Source of the DNA: Siphonodentalium dalli
Taxonomy: Eukaryota; Mollusca; Scaphopoda; Gadilida; Siphonodentaliidae
Assembly: GCA_032622095.1 (NCBI GenBank)
Contig: CP136064.1
Span: forward strand, 253,460,484 to 253,524,483
DNA length: 64,000 bases
Direction of reading: 5' to 3'
Positions 11,461 to 20,476 of this stretch are shown here, piece after piece (position 1 is the stretch's first letter; the number at the start of each line of letters is the position of its first letter). The notes beneath the pieces were generated by a model, which saw only the letters and a list, made by a program, of their open reading frames with translations, did not search any database and was not told the DNA's origin. The position numbers and the translations under genes are program-made.

Positions 11461-11902
11461 TGTTTTGTTTTAATTACTTTGGGAATTCACCACTCACAAA
11501 TTGAGTCACAACTTCTACTGGAGATTGTTTAATAATAGTAGTAAGGGTTTTTTGAAGTGTAAGTTTAGTAGAGCTGGGATAAGCCCAGGGGAATGCCAGC
11601 CACTATAAATAAATACATTACAAGGTGTATAAATTCCCGCGAGAATAATTGAGCTAGAAATGAATGTGGAGCATGCTAGCTTGATTCTGCATTAAGAGTC
11701 TGGAATATAACTAGATTGTCTGCGGATGTATAGAAATCCTTCAGATTACGCCTGAAATTAGTCTCTTTTGTCAGGAAATTTCAGGTAGCTAAATTTGATT
11801 CCCTTGCTTATCCAAGATGGCTGATATATAAATTGTTGTTGTCTTCTATGTAGGATATGCAATAATTGTCTGAACACTTTTAGTGCCAGGGCGAACCAGA
11901 CC
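11461..11902. other. no recognised feature
   Basis: Single-copy-looking AT-rich spacer. Confidence 0.35.
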
Positions 11903-12124
11903 TACAGTAATGCCCTAAATAATCGACTCCTTAACCACAGCAGAATTATGGGGAACTTTTCATGATTTAGTTGGAAATATGGCTTGTTGCCATTCATCGG
12001 AAAGCTCAAAGCTCTCACAGAGCTTTCCGATGAATGGCAACAAGCCATATTTCCATCTAAATCATGAAAATTTACCCATAATTCTGCTGGGGTTAAGGAG
12101 TCGATTATGTAGGCCATTACTGTA
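11903..12124. mobile_element. MITE-A copy 5, near full length
   Basis: TACAGTAATGCCC to GGCCATTACTGTA, palindromic throughout, with a duplicated AAAGCTC at the centre. Confidence 0.9.
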
Positions 12125-14924
12125 GCTAAATGTTTGTGCTAAATATTAGATGAAATTTCATTTGATTTCCAAAGGAAATAGCCTCACAATAGTGGACTTT
12201 TGTTGAAATGATCTTACCTAAAGTTGTCATTCCACTTGATATCAGGAATTTTGGAAGTTGACTTTGGGATGAAGATGTATTTAGAAACTATGTTCTTCAC
12301 ACGTTGATTCAAGTGAAATCTTTGGGGGAGCTGGGAGTATCTGATCTCATTTCTGAGCCAAATGTTCAGCTATGTGAACATTTGACAGTGTTTATTCTAG
12401 TAACCACATTAATAACATTTGTGAAAAACATATTTCATCTCGTCATTCTGATGCAAAAAAGTTACGAAACTCAAAACATGTGGCATGGAACAGACATATT
12501 GGTGATAGCGTGGGCGTTCAGTCATCAACTAAGTGGAACCCTATGTAGACTACAAATATCTCTACATCATTTCATAAGTAGCTGCGACCAATCATCACAA
12601 ACATAAAGTCTGGGTGTTCTAGAGTTATGGCCCATTGCAGTATTTGTCTTGGAAGCATCAGACGTCAGACTTAGGCATTATAGGCTGTGTGTTCATGAAA
12701 CAGTGAATTGAGTTTATACTTTTGGAGTGGTCCCAGTCAATAAGTATGCTGAGCCAGACCAATCAATCATCCGATTGCTTGTCATTTATGACCCTGTTAA
12801 TACAGAGAAAGCAAATAATGCAGGAACCGGCCTGCGGATGTACTGCCAGCAATCGAACAATACTAATCCTTCTCTAGTACTTTCTACTGGACAGTAAAGT
12901 CAAGTTAGTGGTTGGAGTACAAGTTGGCTGTGTACTTAGGGACTAGCCCAGAGGGCGACTTCGGAGACTTCTTCTCCCTATTTTGACTTCAGGGAGAAGT
13001 GACTTGTCTGTCATATACCAGTACCGGGTATGCATATTTCAAAACAGAATATTTGAAGCGTATTTATTGATTATAATGGTGTACTTACTCATTATACTAG
13101 TATTATAAATGGGTTCTTAAATTGTATAATACTTATTAGATTGCAGAAATGTGATGTTCCAGAGTAAAGTGAACTTCAGCTTAAATATCCAGTAAGGCCA
13201 TTATGCATATCAAACATTCAAAAACATATATATTGCGAAATATGTTTAATACTGGTTGTATTAGTAGTTGAAAATAGACTATAATCAAGATGGTTATTCA
13301 TGTTGTTTTAGAAACACCAGCTCAGGCATTATTATATTTTTCAAAAATATATACGTTCTTGAATATTTCATACACACACTGGTTTTTTCTCAAATCGCTC
13401 GGATTAGCCAAACACCGCGAAAATGACAGGTTTAGAAAATATAACAGTACTTTTTCGTTTTCGTAAAGGCATCAGTTTGCCATACCCGCATCATAGCAAT
13501 TCAGCAGGACCACCAACATCATAGCACATTAGCACTTGACCATGGGTGGTACTGCACAGTGACAGTTGTAGATAGGACCGCAACCGGATGTAATGCATCA
13601 CAAAATCTATTCCATTTAGTACAAGTATACTTTAATAGTTACTGGTACATGTACTGACTTCCAGATTAGTGCTGTTATCACACATATGTACTGTGTTCCC
13701 AAGGTCTTTGTTTTTTACTGTACTTGTTTCATTTTTTCACCAAATGCATCTATCATCTGGCAGCAAAAAGACTTCACTGTCTAAAGCATCAGGGCAGGTA
13801 ATTCATCCTGCAAATGAGTCACAGCAGTCTCGCTGGCGCATTACTTTCGTCGTCATGTGTTCCTGGCATCCGAAAAAATTACTGGCTCAAAACATTTGGC
13901 ATAGTCTAGATCCATTACACGATACTTGATGAGAAATGCCTACCGATCTCAACAGCTGCCAACTTGTATTTCTCATCTCAAAATCTGAGATAGCATGCAT
14001 CTCGAAAAAAACAGCAGAATCTGGAATAATTGGACCGCCTTTATGGTTTAGGTGTACATCTGATTCATTTGTTATGAAGCCAGTGATTGTGTGGTTAGAT
14101 ATTCTCTGAGGCAGTTTATAATATTCCTGGGACTAAATTTTGTGAGTTGATATATTGTGAGTGTTTTCTTCTGGATACCACATGTTGCCTTCTGAGATAG
14201 AGGTAAATTGACCTATCAATCTGTAGTATCAGTCTTAAAGCCACACGTGTTGTTGGAATATTTATTATAGGAATTAATAGCCTTATAAAATGCTGCTTTG
14301 TTATATATTGTGAATTAAAATAGTGGGAAAATTCCAAAGATGGGCATATAAAGTGAAACATAATTGTGTTTACTAAGTGATAGATAGCAGCCACTTGCTT
14401 GAAGTAGAGTAGAAGGGTTCTTGTTTTTCTAATCAACAAATTTTTGCAATTTGTACAGATTTGTATTAAAAGATGTATTCAGAGTTCGCGACCTCCAGTT
14501 ACAACAACATAAAACATTTAATTTCTGCTTTGTTCTGATGAAATGATTGTAAAATCCAAATATGACATACAAACTACTGGTATACCTAATGCCACTGTAA
14601 CAGTAATTTTTTTTTCAAATCTACTTGTTGATAGTTTTTTTTATAAATTGTTTTTATATCACTCTCATAAATTCACTTCGAAGGCCTTCAGTCCCTTTAA
14701 AGTTTTTCCACACTTTTGTAAATCTCAATTTCCCTCATCTGGAAATTTGAAATACATCTCTGATCAATGGGCACTGTTGGATTTCACAGGAAGATATTTG
14801 AGATAATGCATAAAGCTAAATTATATGAAATATTTTCAGCAGAACAATACCACTAAATCAAATCAAAATATCATTCAGTAAATTTCTGATCAAACATTGA
14901 ACTGTTCTCTTATTCTCTTTCCAG
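12125..14924. other. 2.8 kb upstream of the muscleblind exon, no recognised repeat
   Basis: The longest stretch in the window in which I recognise none of the MITE families. It holds a 9-bp-stem hairpin at 12971-12999 (CTTCTCCCT / AGGGAGAAG) and several ORFs of 86-107 codons without known domains. It ends in the pyrimidine tract and acceptor of the exon. It could include upstream intron, promoter or control elements; no TATA box or CpG-rich patch stands out. Confidence 0.45.
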
Positions 14925-15218
14925 ATATCGATGTCTCTTCTTCGGAAGCTTGACGTAATCCATCCATGATTTCCATGACAACCGGAAGAGTGGTTTCTAT
15001 TTGATCGTTTCTAAAGGATATTGTTTTGATTGTTTAATTCGCCGATTGGACCACATTATACTGTTGCGGAAAAGTCGACGCTCTTCAAATCTCACCAGAG
15101 CTTGTACACCAGAGCTTTACAAGCTCTCAGTAGTTTCATTGTGTTTCTCAAATAGTGTTATACACACTAAAAACCCAGAAGTCTTTCATTCTAGATTTTG
15201 ATATACTCTCTTTTTGTT
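14925..15218 (+). other. probable 5' untranslated part of the muscleblind exon
   Basis: A strong 3' splice site ends at 14924: a pyrimidine-rich tract (actgttctcttattctctt) followed by CCAG. From there to the ATG at 15219 there is no recognised repeat, and the sequence is less AT-rich than its surroundings. A second, weaker acceptor (TTCTAG, ending 15194) would give a much shorter leader of 24 nt. The leader holds upstream ATGs. One at 14931 opens a 12-codon frame ending at TGA 14967-14969. An overlapping one at 14965 also opens 12 codons and ends in TGA. Vertebrate MBNL1 also carries a long leader on its first coding exon, which supports the longer model. RNA data would decide which acceptor is used. 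Confidence 0.55.
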
Positions 15219-15419
15219 ATGGCCATGGTCAATCCAGTGCTAAACTTGGGAATTGCAAATCCTAATGTTAAGGATTCTCGGTGGCTTACATTGGAGGTGT
15301 GTCGTGAGTATCAGCGGAATAAATGTACAAGGACGGACACTGAATGCAAATTCGCACACCCTCCCCCTCATGTAGAAGTACAGAATGGCAGGGTGACAGC
15401 TTGCTTCGACTCCATCAAG
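15219..15419 (+). CDS. mbl/MBNL: muscleblind-like protein, first coding exon (partial gene)
   Basis: Muscleblind proteins bind YGCY-type motifs in pre-mRNA and regulate alternative splicing, mRNA localisation and stability. This exon encodes 67 residues. Residues 19-29 read [11 protein letters not shown], the family signature, and the zinc finger CX7CX6CX3H uses Cys28, Cys36, Cys43 and His47. It is followed by [12 protein letters not shown], as in family members. The start ATG at 15219 has G at -3 and G at +4; a second ATG follows two codons later. The open frame continues a little upstream but without another ATG. The exon ends on a lysine codon directly before GTAAGT, phase 0, which matches my recollection of the vertebrate first coding exon (58 codons, ending in FDSLK). 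The second finger of the pair should lie on the next exon, which I did not find in the window. The N-terminus ([11 protein letters not shown]) resembles protostome muscleblind more than vertebrate. Identity is very secure; species is not. Confidence 0.95.
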
Positions 15420-15425
15420 GTAAGT
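15420..15425 (+). promoter_or_regulatory. 5' splice site of the muscleblind exon
   Basis: AAG followed by GTAAGT is a near-perfect match to the U1 consensus. The frame beyond it reads only eight codons before a stop, as expected for an intron. Two CTGCT motifs lie at 15427-15431 and 15448-15452, within 35 nt of the site. Confidence 0.9.
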
Positions 15426-15610
15426 TCTGCTAACCTTTTCTGAATGTCTGCTTTTCTTCCTATATGTTATTGATATTGTTAATAGTGAATAATAAGGCGA
15501 TATTATGTAAATAAGTATGTTAATTAGGCCACGCATTCAATTTCCCGTTTCTCAGACCAGAACTTTTTGAAAAGCATGTGAGCCCGCGAGCTTTAATTTA
15601 ATATTTTACC
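15426..15610 (+). other. start of muscleblind intron, no repeat
   Basis: AT-rich intronic sequence directly after the donor. Apart from the two CTGCT motifs I see no structure. The first repeat (MITE-B fragment) begins at about 15611. Confidence 0.6.
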
Positions 15611-15783
15611 ATCTCGGAACTTAAATCTCAGTCTAGGTCTCACATAGCAGATGAGGCCTAAGCAGAAAGATCCCCAGAGGGTGAATTTAGTGATGCTAGC
15701 CCACTGTGTGGGGTATTGTCACTAATTTCAATCTCTGGGTACCTTGTTCTGCAAATGTCCAGCACCATATTCTCAGGCCAGTT
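15611..15783. mobile_element. MITE-B copy 2, right half only (variant end)
   Basis: Starts in the central segment (GTCTAGGTCTCACATAGCAG), includes one palindrome (GTGAATTTAGTGATGCTAGC and complement) and ends AATGTCCAGCACCATATT. That end differs from the usual GTCAGACACACTATTTC and recurs at 60738-60755. Confidence 0.75.
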
Positions 15784-15900
15784 TGGCATACAGAATTCTA
15801 GAGATGTAACTCTGATATAAATCTTATCATCGGCTTTTTAAAGAGACTGAAAATATCCATATTAAGCAGTATGAAGAAATATTTTGTCACAAGACATAGG

Positions 15901-16062
15901 TAGAACTGCATGAGTGTCTGGATTTTGACGAAATTATCGCACAAGATTTGTTGGCGGAGTGATACCTCGAGTGTGGGACACAGTCCCGCACGAGAGGTAT
16001 CGCGTTCCGCCAACAAATAGAGTGCGATAATTCGTCAAAATCCAGACACTCATGAGGTTCTA
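15901..16062. repeat. 162-bp near-perfect palindrome
   Basis: The left arm contains GAGTGTCTGGATTTTGACGA, ATTATCGCAC and TTTGTTGGCGGA; the right arm is their reverse complement. The centre lies near 15981 (GGACACAGTCC). No other copy was seen in the window and no target duplication is evident. It may be a MITE family represented once here. Confidence 0.8.
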
Positions 16063-16313
16063 TTTTTATTACATATCTCCGTATCATAGTAAGTTGACTC
16101 TCAATCGTACATCTCCGGTACAGAAAATGTGAATTAATTGAGTTTTAACACTGAATGAAATAGATCTGTCGACAGATTGCACTAGTGCGATTCTGAGAAT
16201 TATCACACGCCTGGAAACTCGTGCGATCATGCGAATTACGTTGATAGATATGTAATAAATTACATTATTGTTGTGAAAAATTTGTTGTTTATGTTATTGG
16301 TGTTGTTGAATAA
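16063..16313. other. no recognised feature
   Basis: Intronic-looking AT-rich spacer. Confidence 0.35.
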
Positions 16314-16489
16314 TACAGTAATGCTCTAAGTAATCGACTTCTTAACCACAGCAGAATTATGGGTAACTTTTCAGGATTTCCAGAGAGCTTTCCGAAGAAT
16401 GGCAACAAGCCATATTTCCGACTAAATCCTGAAAAGTTACCCATAATTCTGCTGTGGTTAAGAAGTCGATTACTTAGAGTATCACTGTA
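16314..16489. mobile_element. MITE-A copy 6, left arm shortened
   Basis: TACAGTAATGCTCTAAGTAAT to GAGTATCACTGTA. About 45 bp of the left arm after TTTTCAGGATTT are missing. Confidence 0.85.
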
Positions 16490-16794
16490 CATTAAATGGT
16501 CAGTGATTGGTCACCATATCTCAGTCTCAACATAAAATAATCTTCTCAGAAAGACCGAGCTTTCAACTCGGGAGTGACATGTGATCTGCAAGCATTGAGT
16601 TAAATCTAGAAATTCATTGCCTTGTCATATTCTAAGGATCACAATATGTTTAGCAGTTTATTGACATTAATGTTATTTGTAGCATTTAGTAATGCTCTTC
16701 ATTTTTAAACTATCAGGAACTAACAAAATATCCTCTTTAATGTTACATGCTGCAAAAAGGGACACATGTCTTTTCGGGTCAATATTTTCCCACT
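16490..16794. other. no recognised feature
   Basis: Spacer between MITE-A copy 6 and the TTAA chain. Nothing recognised. Confidence 0.35.
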
Positions 16795-17235
16795 TTAAAG
16801 GCCCACTTAATTTGCGAACCACCAGATCACATTCTATACAACTTATTCCATATTATATACCATTTGAAAGAGGAAGCTCCAAAACATTGTATTATCACTG
16901 ATCCGGCCAAATAAACTGGGAACATATTGTTTTGTCGAGGTACTGAGGTGTGTTCTGTGATTAATTTTGATCCGGACTGTACTATAAAGTCTATTATTCT
17001 CAATGAAAGGGGAATAACTCAATCTCTTAGTTTGAATTCTGATGCATTCTGGGTTGACAAGGGCGGAAGTCTTGGAATAAATCTGAGAATCTCTATCACT
17101 TAGTGGACACTCCAAGGCCACAGCTGTATTCTGGTGGTATATATATATTTTTGGTTCCTCTTCCAAATGGTATATAATATGGGATATGTTGTGTATAGTG
17201 TAATCTGGTCATTCGGAAATTAAGTGGGCCTTTAA
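16795..17235. mobile_element. MITE-K (TTAA type), first link of a three-element chain
   Basis: Terminal inverted repeats of about 100 bp start TTAAAGGCCCACTTAATTT and include CCATATTATATACCATTTG on both sides. Both borders are TTAA, and the right TTAA (17232-17235) is also the left border of MITE-J. Only one copy occurs in the window. A piggyBac-like origin is inferred from the target alone. Confidence 0.8.
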
Positions 17236-17572
17236 AGGGGTACTGTACACTAAATCCTTTTATACTCAACAGAATATATGCAACAAATAAATGAATTTGA
17301 GCCATGGATGAGTGCAAAATACAAGTATGTGCTCTATGAACGATGCAAACAACATGGTAATTATAATGAAAATGAATAAATGGCTGGAGTCATAAATTCA
17401 TTTTCATTGTAATTACCATGTTGTTTGCATCGTTTGTAGAGCATACAAGTGTATTTTGCACTAATCCATGGCTCAAATTCATTCCTTTGCTGCATATATT
17501 CTATTGGTTATAAAAGGAGATGGTCCCATAAATGGCTGGATTTAGTGTACAGTACCCCTTAGTCCCCTTTAA
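17232..17572. mobile_element. MITE-J copy 1 (TTAA type), middle link
   Basis: Ends TTAAAGGGGTACTGTACACT and complement. Long inner inverted repeats (CATGGTAATTATAATGAAAA, TGCTCTATGAACGATGCAAA) make most of it foldable. It shares TTAA with MITE-K on the left and with MITE-D on the right (17569-17572). Confidence 0.85.
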
Positions 17573-17957
17573 CCCTTTACCCAACAGAAGGGCCCTGTGC
17601 CAATGCATTCTCTTATATATGCGAGTCGACCATAGGTCGCCTCGCATATATAAGAGAATGCATTGGCTTAACACATTAAAAATTATAAAATTGTTAAAGA
17701 ATGTAAGAAAAAATGGTAAAAAGTGTTAAAAAAAGATTTTGTTTAGGCCAATGCATTCTCTTATATATGCGAGGCGACCTATGGTCGACTCGCATATATA
17801 AGAGAATGCATTGGCACAGGGCTAACTGTAACTATCACAATGTGGTCAAGGAGCCGGTTCCAATGATATCCATATTTGTATGGTTCTATTGAGACAGACC
17901 GAAGATATTTTAGGCTGTTGAAGCTTTATTTGGCCGGTTTGTTGGGTAAAGGGTTAA
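17569..17957. mobile_element. MITE-D copy 1 (TTAA type, double hairpin), last link
   Basis: Ends TTAACCCTTTACCCAACA and complement. Two 69-bp hairpins at 17599-17667 and 17747-17815 (stem CCAATGCATTCTCTTATATA, TGCGAG) are reverse complements of each other. A unique arm follows: ACCGAAGATATTTTAGGCTG and GGCCGGTTTGTTGGG. The CCCTTT terminus after TTAA is typical of piggyBac-related elements. Confidence 0.9.
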
Positions 17958-18000
17958 GGAAGTCTTTCCAAGGATTCTTGAGTCAAGTCGATAATTAGGC

Positions 18001-18187
18001 TGAACCCTTTCTATACTAAATAGACAACAACAAAAAATAATACATGTGCAGAAGGATTCATATTCACTGATGAGAAATGTTCAGATAATAAGTTCAACAA
18101 AATGACCATGATTGTTTGTTGAACTTATTATCTGAACATTTCCAAGTGAACTACTCGTCAATGAGTATTAAGAATAGAAAGGGTTAA
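18001..18187. mobile_element. MITE-G copy 5
   Basis: TGAACCCTTTCTATACTAAAT (left TTAA mutated to TGAA) to TAGAAAGGGTTAA. The inner palindrome around GTTGAACTTATTATCTGAAC is intact. Confidence 0.85.
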
Positions 18188-18190
18188 ATT

Positions 18191-18480
18191 TATTTAGATT
18201 TGAAGATTATATTTCACATTAACATGGAAACGTACATTTCTTGTCAAATTATTGCAGTCATATTATTCCACCTAGTGTTCCGATTTATTTAGATTTGAAG
18301 ATTATATTTCACATTAACATGGAAACGTACATTTCTTGTCAAATTATTGCAGTCATATTACTCCACCTAGTGTTCCGATATTAGTCCTATTACTCCACCT
18401 AGTGTTCCGATATTAGTCATATTACTCCACCTAGTGTTCCGATATTAGTCATATTACTCCACCTAGTGTTCCGATATTAG
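18191..18480. repeat. compound tandem repeat: 95-bp x2 running into 32-bp x4
   Basis: Units 18191-18285 and 18286-18380 are near identical. The tail of the second (CTCCACCTAGTGTTCCGATA) is amplified as four 32-bp units starting at 18353, 18385, 18417 and 18449. Confidence 0.9.
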
Positions 18481-19198
18481 TCCTATGGTGAACATTAATG
18501 CTGCTGGATTTATAACAGATCTATTTTAGAACGTCCCTTGGGCTATAGACATCAAATTCCAATCTAAAAAAAATGAATCTATTACATGCATCTCATTAGA
18601 TTATTCAGGTTCTACAGAAGATCAATGTCATATGTGAAATTTTTCTTGAGACAAGAATAGAATGGTGTAGAGTGTGTCATTCCAATCATTTGCATTCTCC
18701 TAGGTCTGGCTTCCTTCTCTCTACACATGATTATGTTTCTGTTCTGACAGAACAAAATAACACCAGCCTTCTGAAGGATCCAATTTAGTTCACTATAGCA
18801 CAGTGCTCTAATAATAGTACTGACATTTAGAAATTATTGTGTGCACGACACCTTCTTGCTGGTTATCCCCTATCCCTCAAACAAACTCAATTGTACAATT
18901 TCTGTCCGTGGTGTGCAGGGACTACATAAAAAGTTGGAAGCGGAGATTGAATCCACAAATAATCGTGTTCATCTGATTAATAATAGATCTTGGACCATGT
19001 GCAGAGTATGCAGTCAAGAGCAGATTTTATCATGAGCTCAATTTCATTGCAATTTAGCTGCAAACTGTATTATAATATATGTAGCAGATATGGCATAGTA
19101 GCATGTTATATAGACGTCTCTGAGACATGCCATGCTGAGCATTGCTCTTTGAACATGTATGGTACAATAGAACACACAAGGCGCCTATTTTTAGAAGC
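18481..19198. other. no recognised feature
   Basis: Single-copy-looking intronic DNA. Two overlapping ORFs near 18841-19256 have no known domain. Confidence 0.35.
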
Positions 19199-19292
19199 AA
19201 GTGTAATTTTGAGACAGTGCAATTTCTTCTTCTTTTTTTTTTGCGATTACAAATAAAAAAAATAAAATTATTTGCTATCTCAAAATTGCACT
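19199..19292. repeat. short inverted repeat
   Basis: AAGTGTAATTTTGAGACAGT is mirrored by CTCAAAATTGCACTTG around a T-rich/A-rich loop. Confidence 0.55.
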
Positions 19293-19489
19293 TGTTTTTG
19301 TATTATATTAATAATCGCTATACTAGCCTGATATACCTTACTCATATTTAAATTTTCGCAGTTCTATATTGCAAATTTAAAACTGAGTGAAAAATAGTTT
19401 GACTCAATTATAACAAATGGGAAAATTTAATCTGCAGAGTGTACATGACGCATCCATCCCAGATGATTTCCAGATCATATCTTTATTAA

Positions 19490-19593
19490 TAATTCAACAA
19501 ACGAATGACCAATTGTCATTTGTTGAACTTTTTATCTGAACATTTCCTAAGGAAACTTCTCATCAATGAGTATTTAGTATAGAAAGTATTAAA
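19490..19593. mobile_element. MITE-G copy 6, fragment
   Basis: Inner palindrome (TTCAACAAACGAATGACCA and complement) plus the end CATCAATGAGTATTTAGTAT and AGAAAGTATTAA. Confidence 0.75.
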
Positions 19594-20084
19594 AGAGAAC
19601 CATCAACTATGTAGCAGAATAGGATCTCTCTTGGGCCTCCATTAGAAAATACATACTCACTGAGTAGCATCGAAGTGGGAGACATAGAATATGGAGTCGG
19701 TGAGATTGTAAATTTCATTGGAATTTCCAACCAGATTGATTTCTTGTCGACAATATTGGCTAAGAAATTGAAGCGTGAGATATATGACTTGTTCCGTTAG
19801 TTAGATGCTTAACCTATTGCTACATGGATGGTTAGGGTGCCCATGTTTGTAATGGCATTGTCTCGTACATCATAGACAGAACGTTGACAAATGAGGACTA
19901 TGTCCGACTCGAAGCTATAGATCTGTCTGCAGCCAGTCAGTTGGTGCTTGTAATCAGTAGTTGTGAACATTATGAGGGTATTTGGTCCGATTGATTGTTT
20001 ATTTCTTGTCATGCTATTAATGTCTAGTGCTGATTAACTCTCAGCGTTCTACCGTCTGGAGCTCACGATTGGGATATCGAAAGC
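19594..20084. other. no recognised feature
   Basis: Nothing recognised; includes a 67-codon minus ORF without domain. Confidence 0.35.
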
Positions 20085-20455
20085 AGGCTATCATCCCCAA
20101 ATTGGCCCTCTTGGGACCTCTTTCTGCATGGCTTCATCTGCTATGGGAGACATAGACTCAGATTGAAGTTTCCAAATGGTGAATATTGTGATGTACACCC
20201 ATTGGGAACCTCGATAATGCAATGTGTCATCTGCCAATTTGGGGATATAGAAAAACTGAACTAAAAAGGGAATAGAATCTATGTGAATAAGTTTCTAAAG
20301 AAATTTGATAATAAAGAAACTTTCCAGAGAAGATGAGGCCTAAGCAGAATGAGGTCCCCAGAGGGTGAATTTAGTGATGCTAGTGGGATAGCTTCACTAA
20401 ATTCACACTCTGGGGACCTCATTCTGCAAATGACAGGTACACTAAACTCAGGCTT
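20085..20455. mobile_element. MITE-B copy 3, left palindrome eroded, centre inverted
   Basis: Degraded left part (TTGGGACCTCTTTCTGCATG), centre in the opposite orientation to copy 1 (GCTATGGGAGACATAGACTC), then an intact right palindrome and the end ACTAAACTCAGGCTTG. Confidence 0.75.
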
Positions 20456-20476
20456 GATTTTCAGGAGGTTTCAGTC

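Noticed and set aside
15191-15218. Start of the muscleblind frame at 15198
   Set aside because: That position is TTG, not ATG, and the preceding residues do not resemble the family; the ATG at 15219 has a strong context.
15240-15536. 98-codon ORF antisense to the muscleblind exon
   Set aside because: Shadow of the true coding exon in the opposite strand; extends into the intron.
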